From: ARS1285 sp039796495
GTDB taxonomy: Archaea > Nanobdellota > Nanobdellia > Pacearchaeales > GW2011-AR1
Direction: 5' to 3'
Length of the DNA stretch: 22,627 nt
Assembly: GCA_039796495.1 (NCBI GenBank)
Contig: JBDKJQ010000010.1
Span: 1 to 22,627, forward strand
The first letter of the stretch is position 1, and each line of letters opens with the position of its first letter. Both the position numbers and the translations under genes were made by a program. The notes beneath the pieces are model-generated. The model was given only the letters and a program-made list of their open reading frames with translations. It searched no databases and was not told the DNA's origin. Positions 14,507 to 21,278 of this stretch are shown one piece after another.

Positions 14507-17341
14507 ATGAAAAAGAGGGTGATGATTTTTGTTGTGTTAATTATGGGAATCATCCTGCATGGCGGTTTTTTATCGGGACAGGAAAATGAGTATGTTCCCG
14601 GAGAAATTATCGTCAAATATGATGATGCAGTTGTGGGTAATGGCAATGAAATACTAACTGAAGATGGATTATTGATATATGATTCTGTAGTTATGCCTGA
14701 TGAAATTGAAAAAATTGCGAGCGGTGAACTTTATGTTCTGCGATTTAAGGGAGAAGATATTGCTGATATTATTGACGGTTATCAATTAATGGAAGAAGTG
14801 GAATATGCTGAACCGAACTATATTTTGAGCATGGAAAAAATTCCAAATGATACTTTGTATTCTTCGCAATGGCATTTGCCTGCTATTGCTGCTCCGGACG
14901 CGTGGAATCTTACGACCGGGAATAAACAAACGATTATTGCAGTGATTGATACGGGTGTTGACTGGAATCATCCAGATCTTGCTTTGAATATATGGAATAA
15001 CAGCGATGAATTATGCGACAGTAGTATTGACAATGATCATAACGGATACAAAGGAGATTGCAGAGGATATGATTTTGTTGACACCCCCTTCGGATGCAGT
15101 GATGCTGATTGTTCTGTTGAAGATAATGATCCGATGGATAATGAAGGGCATGGAACGCATACCTCTGGTATTGCAGCTGCTGTTTCTCACAACGGCGTTG
15201 GTGTTGCAGGAGTATGCTGGAATTGTTCAATCATGGCAGTGCGTGCCGGTTACAAAAATGTGAATGGTAATGGGGTATTAACGCTCGGCGACGCAATTGC
15301 GGCATTGCATTATGCTGCGGATAATAATGCGACTATTATCTCAATGAGCTTTGGAGGAAGCCACTCACCTAGTTTACAGGATGCAATTAGTTATGCTGCT
15401 GCAGGGGGCAGCATTCTTGTTGCGTCATCTGGAAACAGCGGCAGCAACAGCACGTTCTTTCCCTGTGCGTATGAAAATGTTATCTGTGTTGCTTCAAGCG
15501 ATGAAAACAATACTGCTGCAAGTTATTCTAATTACGGAAGCTGGGTAGATGTTGCTGCTCCCGGCAATGCTATCCTAAGCACTTTTTTTGATGATGATTA
15601 TCGCGCCCTGAGTGGAACTTCAATGGCAACGCCGGTTATTGCGGGCGGAATTGGTCTTATTACATCGTTATATCCCGGGAAAAATTATACTGAAATAATC
15701 TCTGCTTTTAATTCCTCTCGTACCATTAATTTTTCAGGAGTGATGATTCCTCTTCTGAATGCGTATGAAACAATTTTGTCTTTTGACAATCTTTCGCCTG
15801 TTGTTAATTTAGTTTCTCCGTCGGATAATTGGGTGAGTCTTAATCTGAGTCAGATTTTCTTTTGCAATGCAACTGACTGGCAATTAAAAAATATGACCTT
15901 GTATGTATGGAATGGAAGCAGTGTGTATTATAGTGAAACAAAAAATGTAGCAGGTATTTTTAATCAGACTTTTTTTGTGGTTAATCTCAGCAATTACGGA
16001 AATTACAAATGGAATTGTCTTGCAACCGATGCTTTGAATAATAACGCATATACATTGAGCAATTTTTCTCTTACTCTTGGAAATATAACGACACAACTAC
16101 TGTCTCCTTCGGATAATACTCAGACAAATAACAACAGTATCTATTTTGACTGTTCTGCAGAAACTGAAACGACAAAACGTTTGGCAAATATGACTTTTAG
16201 TTTGTGGAATGCCAACTTACTTTATTATCAGGAAACAAAAAATAATTCGGGAAGTTCTCACTTGTCTTCTTTTAATTATACATTCAGCAGTGAAGGAGAA
16301 TACCAATGGAACTGCAAAGCATATACTAATGCGAGCGAGTTTGATAACGGAGATGATAATTTTACTTTTATGTATGATCTAACTGTTCCTGTTATAACTT
16401 TGTCAGAACCTATCGATAATCAGGCGTATATTGCAAGCTCTCAGACTGTTCTTTTTAATTATATAGTGAGTGATTTGTCTGATGTTATTAATTGCAGCTT
16501 GTTTGTCAATACTATTTTTAATATAACAGATAGTTCTGTTGTGAAAAATACCTCCCAGAGCTTTAGTGCTGATTTTGGTCCTGGTTTGTATGCGTGGACG
16601 ATTCAGTGTGTTGATCGTGCAGGAAACATTGGCATTTCATCGTCGAGAAATTTCACTATTAGTGCTCCTGTCTCTTCAGCAGGATCAGGCTCATCTGGTT
16701 CCTCCTCTTCAGAAGGCTCTTCCTCGAGTTCTGCGAGCTCATCAAGCTCTTCCTCATCGTCGGGTTTCTCCTCTGGTTCTGGCGGGGGAGCAGGTGGAAT
16801 CAGTGGAAGTGTTGTTGCCCCCCTTCCAAAAATATATGTTACCTCTTCCGAGCAGATAGTTTCGGGATATACGCAAACGCTTTCACGCAATGATACCATA
16901 CATTTTTTGTTTGATAAGCTTTCTCATGAAGTGAAGCTCAGCGAAGTTGGAAACGATTTTATCATTGTCCTTATTGATGCTGTTGAAGTAGTCATCGAAG
17001 ATGGAGAGACCATATCTCTTAATCTTAACGAGGATGACCACGATGATGTATCTATCACTTGTAGTGATATCGCTACGAGTAAAGCAGAAATAACTTTGAA
17101 AAAAATAAACACGCTTGTTGCGAAACCAACTATCTCAGGACAGGCGATTGTTGATGATGAAAAAACAAATAATTCACTTAAAAAAATAGAGAACGGATTA
17201 TATATAGTTATTTTGATAATTATTCTTATTATCATTATACTTTTTTATAATCATCATAGAAGTGCAACTGTTCAGTCTGATGATACTGGAGAAACCCCTG
17301 CTAAGAAAGAAACTAAAAAAAAGAGAAAAAGAAAGAAATAG
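14507..17341 (+). CDS. Surface-anchored subtilisin-like serine protease with Ig-like repeats
   Basis: This 944-aa protease has a signal peptide (about 1-24), an inhibitor-like propeptide (about 30-107) and an S8 catalytic domain (about 125-425) with Asp148 (AVIDTGVDW), His215 (EGHGTH), oxyanion Asn310 (SSGN) and Ser372 (SGTSMATP). Three Ig-like repeats of about 95 residues follow (about 430-720), each opening near a SPSDN or EPIDN segment and holding a paired Cys. Next are a Ser-rich linker (about 720-770), a beta-rich domain (about 775-885), a transmembrane helix (about 895-915) and a Lys/Arg-rich tail at the C-terminus. Many N-x-S/T sequons suggest glycosylation. The likely topology is a protease displayed outside the cell on a stalk. 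The substrate is unknown; roles in nutrition or cell-cell interaction are inference. Confidence 0.92.
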   Translation: MKKRVMIFVVLIMGIILHGGFLSGQENEYVPGEIIVKYDDAVVGNGNEILTEDGLLIYDSVVMPDEIEKIASGELYVLRFKGEDIADIIDGYQLMEEVEYAEPNYILSMEKIPNDTLYSSQWHLPAIAAPDAWNLTTGNKQTIIAVIDTGVDWNHPDLALNIWNNSDELCDSSIDNDHNGYKGDCRGYDFVDTPFGCSDADCSVEDNDPMDNEGHGTHTSGIAAAVSHNGVGVAGVCWNCSIMAVRAGYKNVNGNGVLTLGDAIAALHYAADNNATIISMSFGGSHSPSLQDAISYAAAGGSILVASSGNSGSNSTFFPCAYENVICVASSDENNTAASYSNYGSWVDVAAPGNAILSTFFDDDYRALSGTSMATPVIAGGIGLITSLYPGKNYTEIISAFNSSRTINFSGVMIPLLNAYETILSFDNLSPVVNLVSPSDNWVSLNLSQIFFCNATDWQLKNMTLYVWNGSSVYYSETKNVAGIFNQTFFVVNLSNYGNYKWNCLATDALNNNAYTLSNFSLTLGNITTQLLSPSDNTQTNNNSIYFDCSAETETTKRLANMTFSLWNANLLYYQETKNNSGSSHLSSFNYTFSSEGEYQWNCKAYTNASEFDNGDDNFTFMYDLTVPVITLSEPIDNQAYIASSQTVLFNYIVSDLSDVINCSLFVNTIFNITDSSVVKNTSQSFSADFGPGLYAWTIQCVDRAGNIGISSSRNFTISAPVSSAGSGSSGSSSSEGSSSSSASSSSSSSSSGFSSGSGGGAGGISGSVVAPLPKIYVTSSEQIVSGYTQTLSRNDTIHFLFDKLSHEVKLSEVGNDFIIVLIDAVEVVIEDGETISLNLNEDDHDDVSITCSDIATSKAEITLKKINTLVAKPTISGQAIVDDEKTNNSLKKIENGLYIVILIIILIIIILFYNHHRSATVQSDDTGETPAKKETKKKRKRKK
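16661..16810 (+). repeat. Serine-codon low-complexity tract
   Basis: Within the subtilase gene, about 50 codons are mostly Ser with some Gly, Ala and Glu. The Ser codons are mixed (TCA, TCC, TCT, AGC, AGT, TCG), so this is not simple nucleotide slippage. It encodes the flexible linker before the C-terminal domain. The antisense strand reads as an acidic open frame, which is an artefact of this composition. Confidence 0.8.
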
Positions 17342-17354
17342 CCAGTCATATAAA

Positions 17355-17364
17355 TATTTAAAAA
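17355..17364 (+). promoter_or_regulatory. TATA box of the lipoprotein-like gene
   Basis: TATTTAAAAA, core 17357-17362, is centred 26.5 nt before the ATG at 17386. Confidence 0.6.
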
Positions 17365-17385
17365 GTCATTTTAATTTTTAAGAAT

Positions 17386-17691
17386 ATGAAAAGGATACAA
17401 GAAAAATTAGTGATTGGAATGTTGGGGTTGGCTTCTTTAGTCGGGTGTGAAACGACTAAAAATGAGTTGTCATCGAGTACCGTTGACGGTGTTGAAATAA
17501 AAATTATCAAATATGAAGATTCCTGGTCAACTGTAAGAAACATAGAATTGTATGACAAACAAGGAGATTTAAGGGGGCGACTGGATCATAATATGAATGG
17601 ATTTATTGAGTATGATGATACACATGTTGAATTTAAGGCAGGCGAGATTACTTCAACTCCAAAAAGAGGAATTTATTTGGAGAAGAAATAA
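17386..17691 (+). CDS. Small lipoprotein-like secreted protein with EF-hand-like loop
   Basis: The 101-aa protein begins with a short basic, hydrophobic segment ending in a lipobox-like Leu-Val-Gly-Cys21, so the mature form may be a lipid-anchored exported protein. Residues 67-78 (DHNMNGFIEYDD) fit the spacing of an EF-hand calcium loop: acidic or amide side chains at 1, 3, 5, 9 and 12, Gly at 6 and Ile at 8. The rest is likely beta-rich (GVEIKIIKYED, VRNIELYD). The single loop, without a second EF-hand, makes calcium binding tentative. It follows the subtilase by 44 nt but has its own TATA box. No family name can be given. Confidence 0.65.
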   Translation: MKRIQEKLVIGMLGLASLVGCETTKNELSSSTVDGVEIKIIKYEDSWSTVRNIELYDKQGDLRGRLDHNMNGFIEYDDTHVEFKAGEITSTPKRGIYLEKK

Positions 17692-17710
17692 TTTCTCTTC
17701 TTTTTCTCTA
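17692..17710 (+). terminator. Pyrimidine-rich candidate terminator
   Basis: A T/C-rich run with TTTTTC follows directly after the lipoprotein-like gene and ends before the rnp2 TATA box, as expected for archaeal U-tract termination. Confidence 0.35.
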
Positions 17711-17730
17711 GGATTCGTGATCTCGTCAAC

Positions 17731-17738
17731 TATATAAA
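17731..17738 (+). promoter_or_regulatory. TATA box of rnp2
   Basis: TATATAAA is centred 25.5 nt before the ATG at 17760. This selects that ATG over the TTG at 17751. Confidence 0.62.
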
Positions 17739-17759
17739 TAATAATTTCTATTGGTTATT

Positions 17760-18038
17760 ATGAAATCACTCAAACCTTCACATCGGGAAAATAAACGGTA
17801 TCTATTGATTAAAGGAAATGTTACCAGAGATGATATAGATAAATCTATCTTTGATTTTATCGGAGTTTTGGGGTATGCTGAAGCTTCTCCGCAATTTATC
17901 ACTTCGAATAAAGACGGAATAATTCTTGCAATAAATCGAGAGAGTCTTGAAAAAATCAGGGCGAGTTTTTTGATGAGTGAGAAACTGATTGAGATAGTAA
18001 AAGTTAGTGGAAGCGTGAAGGGGTTGAATAAACATTAA
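17760..18038 (+). CDS. rnp2: RNase P protein component 2 (Pop5/Rnp2)
   Basis: The 92-aa protein matches archaeal Pop5 in length and pattern: a basic N-terminus (LKPSHRENKRYLLIKG), a Lys/Ser-Ile-x-Phe helix, a G-x-x-G-Y/A-E segment near residue 38, the middle strand (GIILAINRESLEKIRASF) and the closing VKVSGSVKGL. It is a subunit of RNase P, which cuts 5' leaders from pre-tRNA together with the RNase P RNA and Rnp3. In many archaea rnp2 lies in the exosome/proteasome superoperon; here it sits just upstream of psmA but is separated by a gene on the other strand. Its stop codon lies in the same TTAA as the stop of that convergent gene. Confidence 0.88.
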   Translation: MKSLKPSHRENKRYLLIKGNVTRDDIDKSIFDFIGVLGYAEASPQFITSNKDGIILAINRESLEKIRASFLMSEKLIEIVKVSGSVKGLNKH

Positions 18039-18481
18039 GAATGTGTATAAGATCTTGCTCTTAATCCTTGGATGATAGGATTTTTTTCAAGCATATAACG
18101 TAATGGGTATTTTTCCAACATCTTTCCAATCTGGTGTTGAAATCTCCCTAATTTTGTGATATCTTCATCATATGAAAAATTCTGATTACTGCTTTCTTGA
18201 TTTACTGTTCTCCACCCATGCCTGAGCAGATTCCCCTGTTGTGTGAAATAGTACACATCTTCATACACATTATCTCTGAAATTGTCCCTTAAAATAATCA
18301 CCAAAGGCAAAAGTTGATTTGTAAGAGGATCGGTATCTTCTTCACTTTGTGTTTGTACAACCCGAAGTTCAAGTGTTCTTGAAGAATTTTCATATTCAAA
18401 CGTCATATAAGCATCTGATTCAAAGCAAACCGCATCTCTCGTGAAATCTCGATGAGCAACTGATCCAAGTGCAATATTCAT
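18035..18481 (-). CDS. Unknown 148-aa protein
   Basis: I do not recognise this protein. The first half looks beta-rich (YMTFEYE, TLELRVVQ, PLVIILRD, VYYFTQQG) and the second half is basic and helical (GRFQHQIGKMLEKYPLRYMLEK). There is no signal peptide or membrane segment. It sits between rnp2 and psmA on the opposite strand, so it breaks the usual archaeal gene order there. It overlaps rnp2 by the shared TTAA stop. It has a TATA box at leaderless distance, which supports it as a real gene. Confidence 0.65.
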   Translation of the reverse strand: MNIALGSVAHRDFTRDAVCFESDAYMTFEYENSSRTLELRVVQTQSEEDTDPLTNQLLPLVIILRDNFRDNVYEDVYYFTQQGNLLRHGWRTVNQESSNQNFSYDEDITKLGRFQHQIGKMLEKYPLRYMLEKNPIIQGLRARSYTHS

Positions 18482-18502
18482 TCTAATTTATATGTATCCT
18501 CT

Positions 18503-18508
18503 TTTAAA
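18503..18508 (-). promoter_or_regulatory. TATA box of the unknown minus-strand gene
   Basis: TTTAAA is centred about 25 nt before the ATG at 18481 on the minus strand, divergent from the psmA promoter region. Confidence 0.55.
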
Positions 18509-18542
18509 TAATTTTCTGACTCAAAAAACTCAGACGAAAAAC

Positions 18543-18644
18543 TTAAAAAGCCTAAAGTCATATAATTTTGAAGGAGAAATAAGGATTCATCTCCAAAGCA
18601 GAATTTTTATTACCGCTTTGGCCTGAACCAGTCGACATTAAGAT
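18543..18644 (+). promoter_or_regulatory. psmA upstream region: candidate promoters, hairpins and AAGGA motifs
   Basis: There is no TATA box at the usual leaderless distance from psmA. Candidates are TTAAAAA at 18543-18549 (start about 18570, leader about 75 nt), ATATAATT near 18560, and TTTTTATT at 18604-18611 (leader about 12 nt). If the first is used, the leader opens with AAGGAG (18571-18576). A possible hairpin GGAGA/TCTCC (18573-18577, 18590-18594) then carries AAGGAT in its loop. A second inverted repeat, CCAAAGC (18593-18599) with GCTTTGG (18615-18621), is centred on the third TATA candidate, so it could instead be a DNA operator. Which reading is right cannot be decided from sequence. 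Confidence 0.45.
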
Positions 18645-19364
18645 ATGGAAATTCCAGATATGCAGCATCAAGTAATGGGCTATGATAGAAGCGCAACGAT
18701 GTTTTCGCCTGACGGTCATTTATTACAGGTTGAATATGCCGAGAAAACAGTACGATTGGGTACTGCAAGCATTGGCATTAATTGTAGTGATGGTGTTGTT
18801 ATTGTTGCTGATAAGGGAAAAAAAGATTCATTGATTGTTCCTGAATCGTATGACAAAATTTACGAGATAGATGAGCATATCATTAGTTCTGCTGCAGGTA
18901 TTATCAGTGATGCACGTGTTTTGATCAATCATATACGACTCATTGCACAACAGCATCGTGTGACCTATGATTATCCGATTGATATTGAATCAACGATCAA
19001 GGAAATTTCTGATATACAACAGCAATATACGCAGCATCCTGGTGTTCGGCCTTTTGGTGTTGCCTTGATTGTTGCCGGTGTTGACGACAAGAAATCACGG
19101 TTATATACGAGTGATATTACGGGCAATTATTTTGAGTATACTGCGGTTGCTATCGGTGAGAATGACGACAAAATTAAAGAAATGCTGCGAAAAGAACATC
19201 GCAAAGACATCAAAGTTGAAGATGCAATAAAACTTGCGTTTAAAATTTTTAAGGCAGTGTTAGGGGATAAATTTGATGTTGAACGATTCAATGTTTCATA
19301 TGTAAAAACTGATGTCGGGAAATTGAAGAAATTATCCAAAGAGGAAGTGAAGAAATATGGCTAA
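18645..19364 (+). CDS. psmA: 20S proteasome alpha subunit
   Basis: The 239-aa protein opens with the alpha-subunit signature YDRSATMFSPDGHLLQVEYA (residues 13-32), whose N-terminal part forms the gate of the 20S core. An Ntn-hydrolase fold follows, with GINCSDGVVIVADK and the mid-protein RPFGVALIVAGVD strand. As in all alpha subunits there is no processed catalytic Thr. The length is standard. Seven of these subunits form each outer ring; the beta gene is not in the window. It is the first of eight same-strand genes leading into the exosome genes, the order known from the archaeal exosome superoperon. SBDS follows after 47 nt. Confidence 0.95.
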   Translation: MEIPDMQHQVMGYDRSATMFSPDGHLLQVEYAEKTVRLGTASIGINCSDGVVIVADKGKKDSLIVPESYDKIYEIDEHIISSAAGIISDARVLINHIRLIAQQHRVTYDYPIDIESTIKEISDIQQQYTQHPGVRPFGVALIVAGVDDKKSRLYTSDITGNYFEYTAVAIGENDDKIKEMLRKEHRKDIKVEDAIKLAFKIFKAVLGDKFDVERFNVSYVKTDVGKLKKLSKEEVKKYG

Positions 19365-19366
19365 TT

Positions 19367-19376
19367 TTTATAAAAA
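19367..19376 (+). promoter_or_regulatory. Possible internal TATA box before SBDS
   Basis: TTTATAAAAA lies between psmA and SBDS and would give a leader of about 15 nt. There is no clear Shine-Dalgarno sequence before the SBDS ATG, unlike the genes after it, so an internal promoter here is plausible. Confidence 0.4.
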
Positions 19377-19411
19377 GTGTATTATCACAAAAAAAGAATT
19401 TAATTATTAAG

Positions 19412-20086
19412 ATGACAGACACAATTGCACGATTACGATCAGGAAAAATGATTTTTGAGACAATGGTTGATTTGGATAATGCCATTAAATTCAGGAAGGG
19501 AGATACTGTTTCTATTTTTGAAGTTGTCAGGGATACTGCAGTGTACACTGATCAGAAAAAAGGAATGCGAGCAGGCACTGCTGAATTATCAAATATTTTT
19601 AATACCACTGATTTTTATAAAGTTGTTGAGCAAATTGTGAAGAAAGGACAGATTGAAGTGACGCAGGAATATCGCGATGAGAAGACAGAGGCGAAGCGAA
19701 AACAGGTTGTTGATTTTCTTGCAAAGAATGGTGTTGATGCCAGGACAGGAAGGCCGTTTACTCCGGATATTATTCAGTCAGCTCTGAAGGAAGCAGGAGT
19801 GAATATCCAGAACATGCCTCTTGAAAAGCAAATCTCAGAAATTGTTGAAAAATTGAAAAAGATCATTCCATTGAAAATTGAAACGAAGAAATTAAAGATA
19901 AGAATACCGTCGGTGCACACCGGAAAAGTGTATGGCTTGATCCAGGAATATAAGGAGAGTGATGAGTGGCTTGCAAACGGCGATCTAGAGGTAGTTTTAA
20001 ATATCCCCGTTGGCATTCAAATGGAATTTTATGATAAATTAAATGGAATCACACATGGATCAGCAACAAGTGAGGAGATGAAATAA
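19412..20086 (+). CDS. sdo1: SBDS/Sdo1 ribosome maturation factor
   Basis: The 224-aa protein has the three-domain SBDS layout. The N-terminal FYSH-like domain (about 1-85) contains RKGDTVSIFEV and GTAELSNIFNTTDF. A helical middle domain (about 95-160) starts with KRKQVVDFLAKNGVDARTGRP, close to the well-known family segment. The C-terminal ferredoxin-like domain runs from about 160 to 220. Family role: late maturation of the large ribosomal subunit by helping release aIF6. Its stop overlaps the next start by one nucleotide (TAATG). Its end carries the GAGGAGAT Shine-Dalgarno sequence of the csrA-like gene, so the two are translationally coupled. Confidence 0.95.
   Translation: MTDTIARLRSGKMIFETMVDLDNAIKFRKGDTVSIFEVVRDTAVYTDQKKGMRAGTAELSNIFNTTDFYKVVEQIVKKGQIEVTQEYRDEKTEAKRKQVVDFLAKNGVDARTGRPFTPDIIQSALKEAGVNIQNMPLEKQISEIVEKLKKIIPLKIETKKLKIRIPSVHTGKVYGLIQEYKESDEWLANGDLEVVLNIPVGIQMEFYDKLNGITHGSATSEEMK
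20072..20079 (+). promoter_or_regulatory. Shine-Dalgarno sequence of the csrA-like gene
   Basis: GAGGAGAT matches the archaeal anti-Shine-Dalgarno complement GAGGTGAT at 7 of 8 positions and sits at normal spacing before the ATG at 20086. This strong site fixes the start at the residue that aligns with Met1 of CsrA. Confidence 0.7.
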
Positions 20087-20427
20087 TGTTGTTACTCAAG
20101 AGAAAACCGGGACAGCGAATTATGATTGGGGATGATATTAGTGTATGGGTAACTTCCATCGTAGGAGATAAAGTAAACTTAGGCATAGAAGCTCCTGATG
20201 AAGTTCCTGTTGATAGAAAAGAGATCTTTCGTAGAAAAAGATTATTTTCAAATTATCTACAACAAGGAAACTATGATAGGGCTCGGATACTGGTGTTAAC
20301 TCATTCATATACCCCTTCTGAAGATGAATTATCTCGATTAATTCAGCAATCAAGAAATGTTGGTATTCCAGAAATATCAATAAGAAATTTAGAAATATAT
20401 CAGGAACAAAGGAGGAGTCATGTTTAG
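20086..20427 (+). CDS. csrA-like: CsrA-like RNA-binding protein with C-terminal extension
   Basis: Residues 1-50 align without gaps to E. coli CsrA as I remember it: Met-Leu start, L4, R6, G9, M13-I-G-D16, V30, G33, A36-P37, E39-V40, V42, R44, E46-I47. The residues known to contact GGA-containing RNA in bacteria (L4, R6, V42, R44, I47) are all kept. Bacterial CsrA usually ends near residue 60-65. Here residues 52-113 add an unrecognised tail with a likely helix (PSEDELSRLIQQSRN). CsrA normally acts as a dimer that represses or stabilises mRNAs. The gene lies inside the archaeal exosome operon, overlapping SBDS by 1 nt and rrp4 by 8 nt, with Shine-Dalgarno sequences for itself and for rrp4. 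An archaeal home for this family is unexpected to me. Confidence 0.88.
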   Translation: MLLLKRKPGQRIMIGDDISVWVTSIVGDKVNLGIEAPDEVPVDRKEIFRRKRLFSNYLQQGNYDRARILVLTHSYTPSEDELSRLIQQSRNVGIPEISIRNLEIYQEQRRSHV

Positions 20428-21277
20428 AGAACAACGAGAATTCAAGGAGAAAAGTTTTCGGGGAGGAGACCGACGACCGCATTTTGAGCGACGTGAAAAT
20501 CGTGAAGAACGCTTTAACGATGATGATAGGGGAGGAGAGCCGCGCTTCCGTGAAGAGCGATTTGACCGAGAGGATCGATTTGAGCAGGAGAATGAATATG
20601 AAGATCGAAATGAAAATGAAAAAGTTGAGCGAAAATTAGTTATTCCGGGAGAGATTATTGTTTCTGGTGATGCACTTCCTGGCGATTTCACCAGAAAGGA
20701 AGGTAATGACATTATTGCAAATCGATTTGGCTTAGCAGAAATTGGCGGTCGAGTTGTGCGCATTATTCCTATTTCTGGTGTGTATGAACCACGACGGGGA
20801 AATTCGGTTATTGGGAGAGTTGAAGACATTACGTTCAGTGGATGGCTCATAAATATCGGAGGACCCTATTCAGCATTTCTCCCTGTTTCAGAATGTCCGC
20901 GCTTCATCAACAAATTAAATCTTGAAGAATTTGCCGGCATCGGAGACGTACTACTCATGAAAATAAACAATGTCAAAAAAAGTGGTATTGACTTAACACT
21001 GCGCATCCGCGGCTTAGGAATATTGGAAGGTGGAAGACTTATCAAAATTAATTCTCATAAAGTTCCCCGTGTCATCGGCAGAGGCGGAAGTATGATTAAT
21101 CTGATCAAGGAAAAAACAAAAACTGAAATAACCGTCGGGCAAAATGGATTTGTCTGGATTAAAGGTGATACGAGCGGTGAGAAGAAAGCGGAAGATATTA
21201 TTAACCTGATTGTTGCTGAAGCTGCGGTTGACGGACTGACAGAGAAAATTGAGAAAATGTTGGGAGGAAGTGAATAA
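20420..21277 (+). CDS. rrp4: Exosome cap subunit Rrp4 with disordered N-terminal extension
   Basis: The 285-aa protein contains the Rrp4 core: an N-terminal barrel (about 73-127, opening KLVIPGEII), an S1 domain (about 128-198, VIGRVEDITFSGWLINIGG) and a KH domain (about 204-265) with G220-R-G-G223. It forms part of the RNA-binding cap on the Rrp41/Rrp42 ring. Ahead of the core are about 72 extra residues with 17 Arg, 25 Asp/Glu and 8 Phe, including FRGG and DRGG and several RF-acidic repeats. These are almost certainly disordered. No in-frame ATG, GTG or TTG lies near the core, and GGAGGAG precedes the ATG at 20420, so the extension is genuine. It overlaps the csrA-like gene by 8 nt. Confidence 0.95.
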   Translation: MFREQREFKEKSFRGGDRRPHFERRENREERFNDDDRGGEPRFREERFDREDRFEQENEYEDRNENEKVERKLVIPGEIIVSGDALPGDFTRKEGNDIIANRFGLAEIGGRVVRIIPISGVYEPRRGNSVIGRVEDITFSGWLINIGGPYSAFLPVSECPRFINKLNLEEFAGIGDVLLMKINNVKKSGIDLTLRIRGLGILEGGRLIKINSHKVPRVIGRGGSMINLIKEKTKTEITVGQNGFVWIKGDTSGEKKAEDIINLIVAEAAVDGLTEKIEKMLGGSE

Positions 21278-21278
21278 T

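Noticed and set aside
16603..16899. Minus-strand acidic frame rich in Glu, Pro and Asp
   Set aside because: It is the complement of the Ser-rich linker codons of the subtilase, and its composition is fully explained by that.
18593..18621. CCAAAGC/GCTTTGG stem considered as part of a tRNA or small stable RNA
   Set aside because: There are no T-loop, anticodon arm or box C/D motifs in the right order, so it is kept only as a hairpin or operator candidate.
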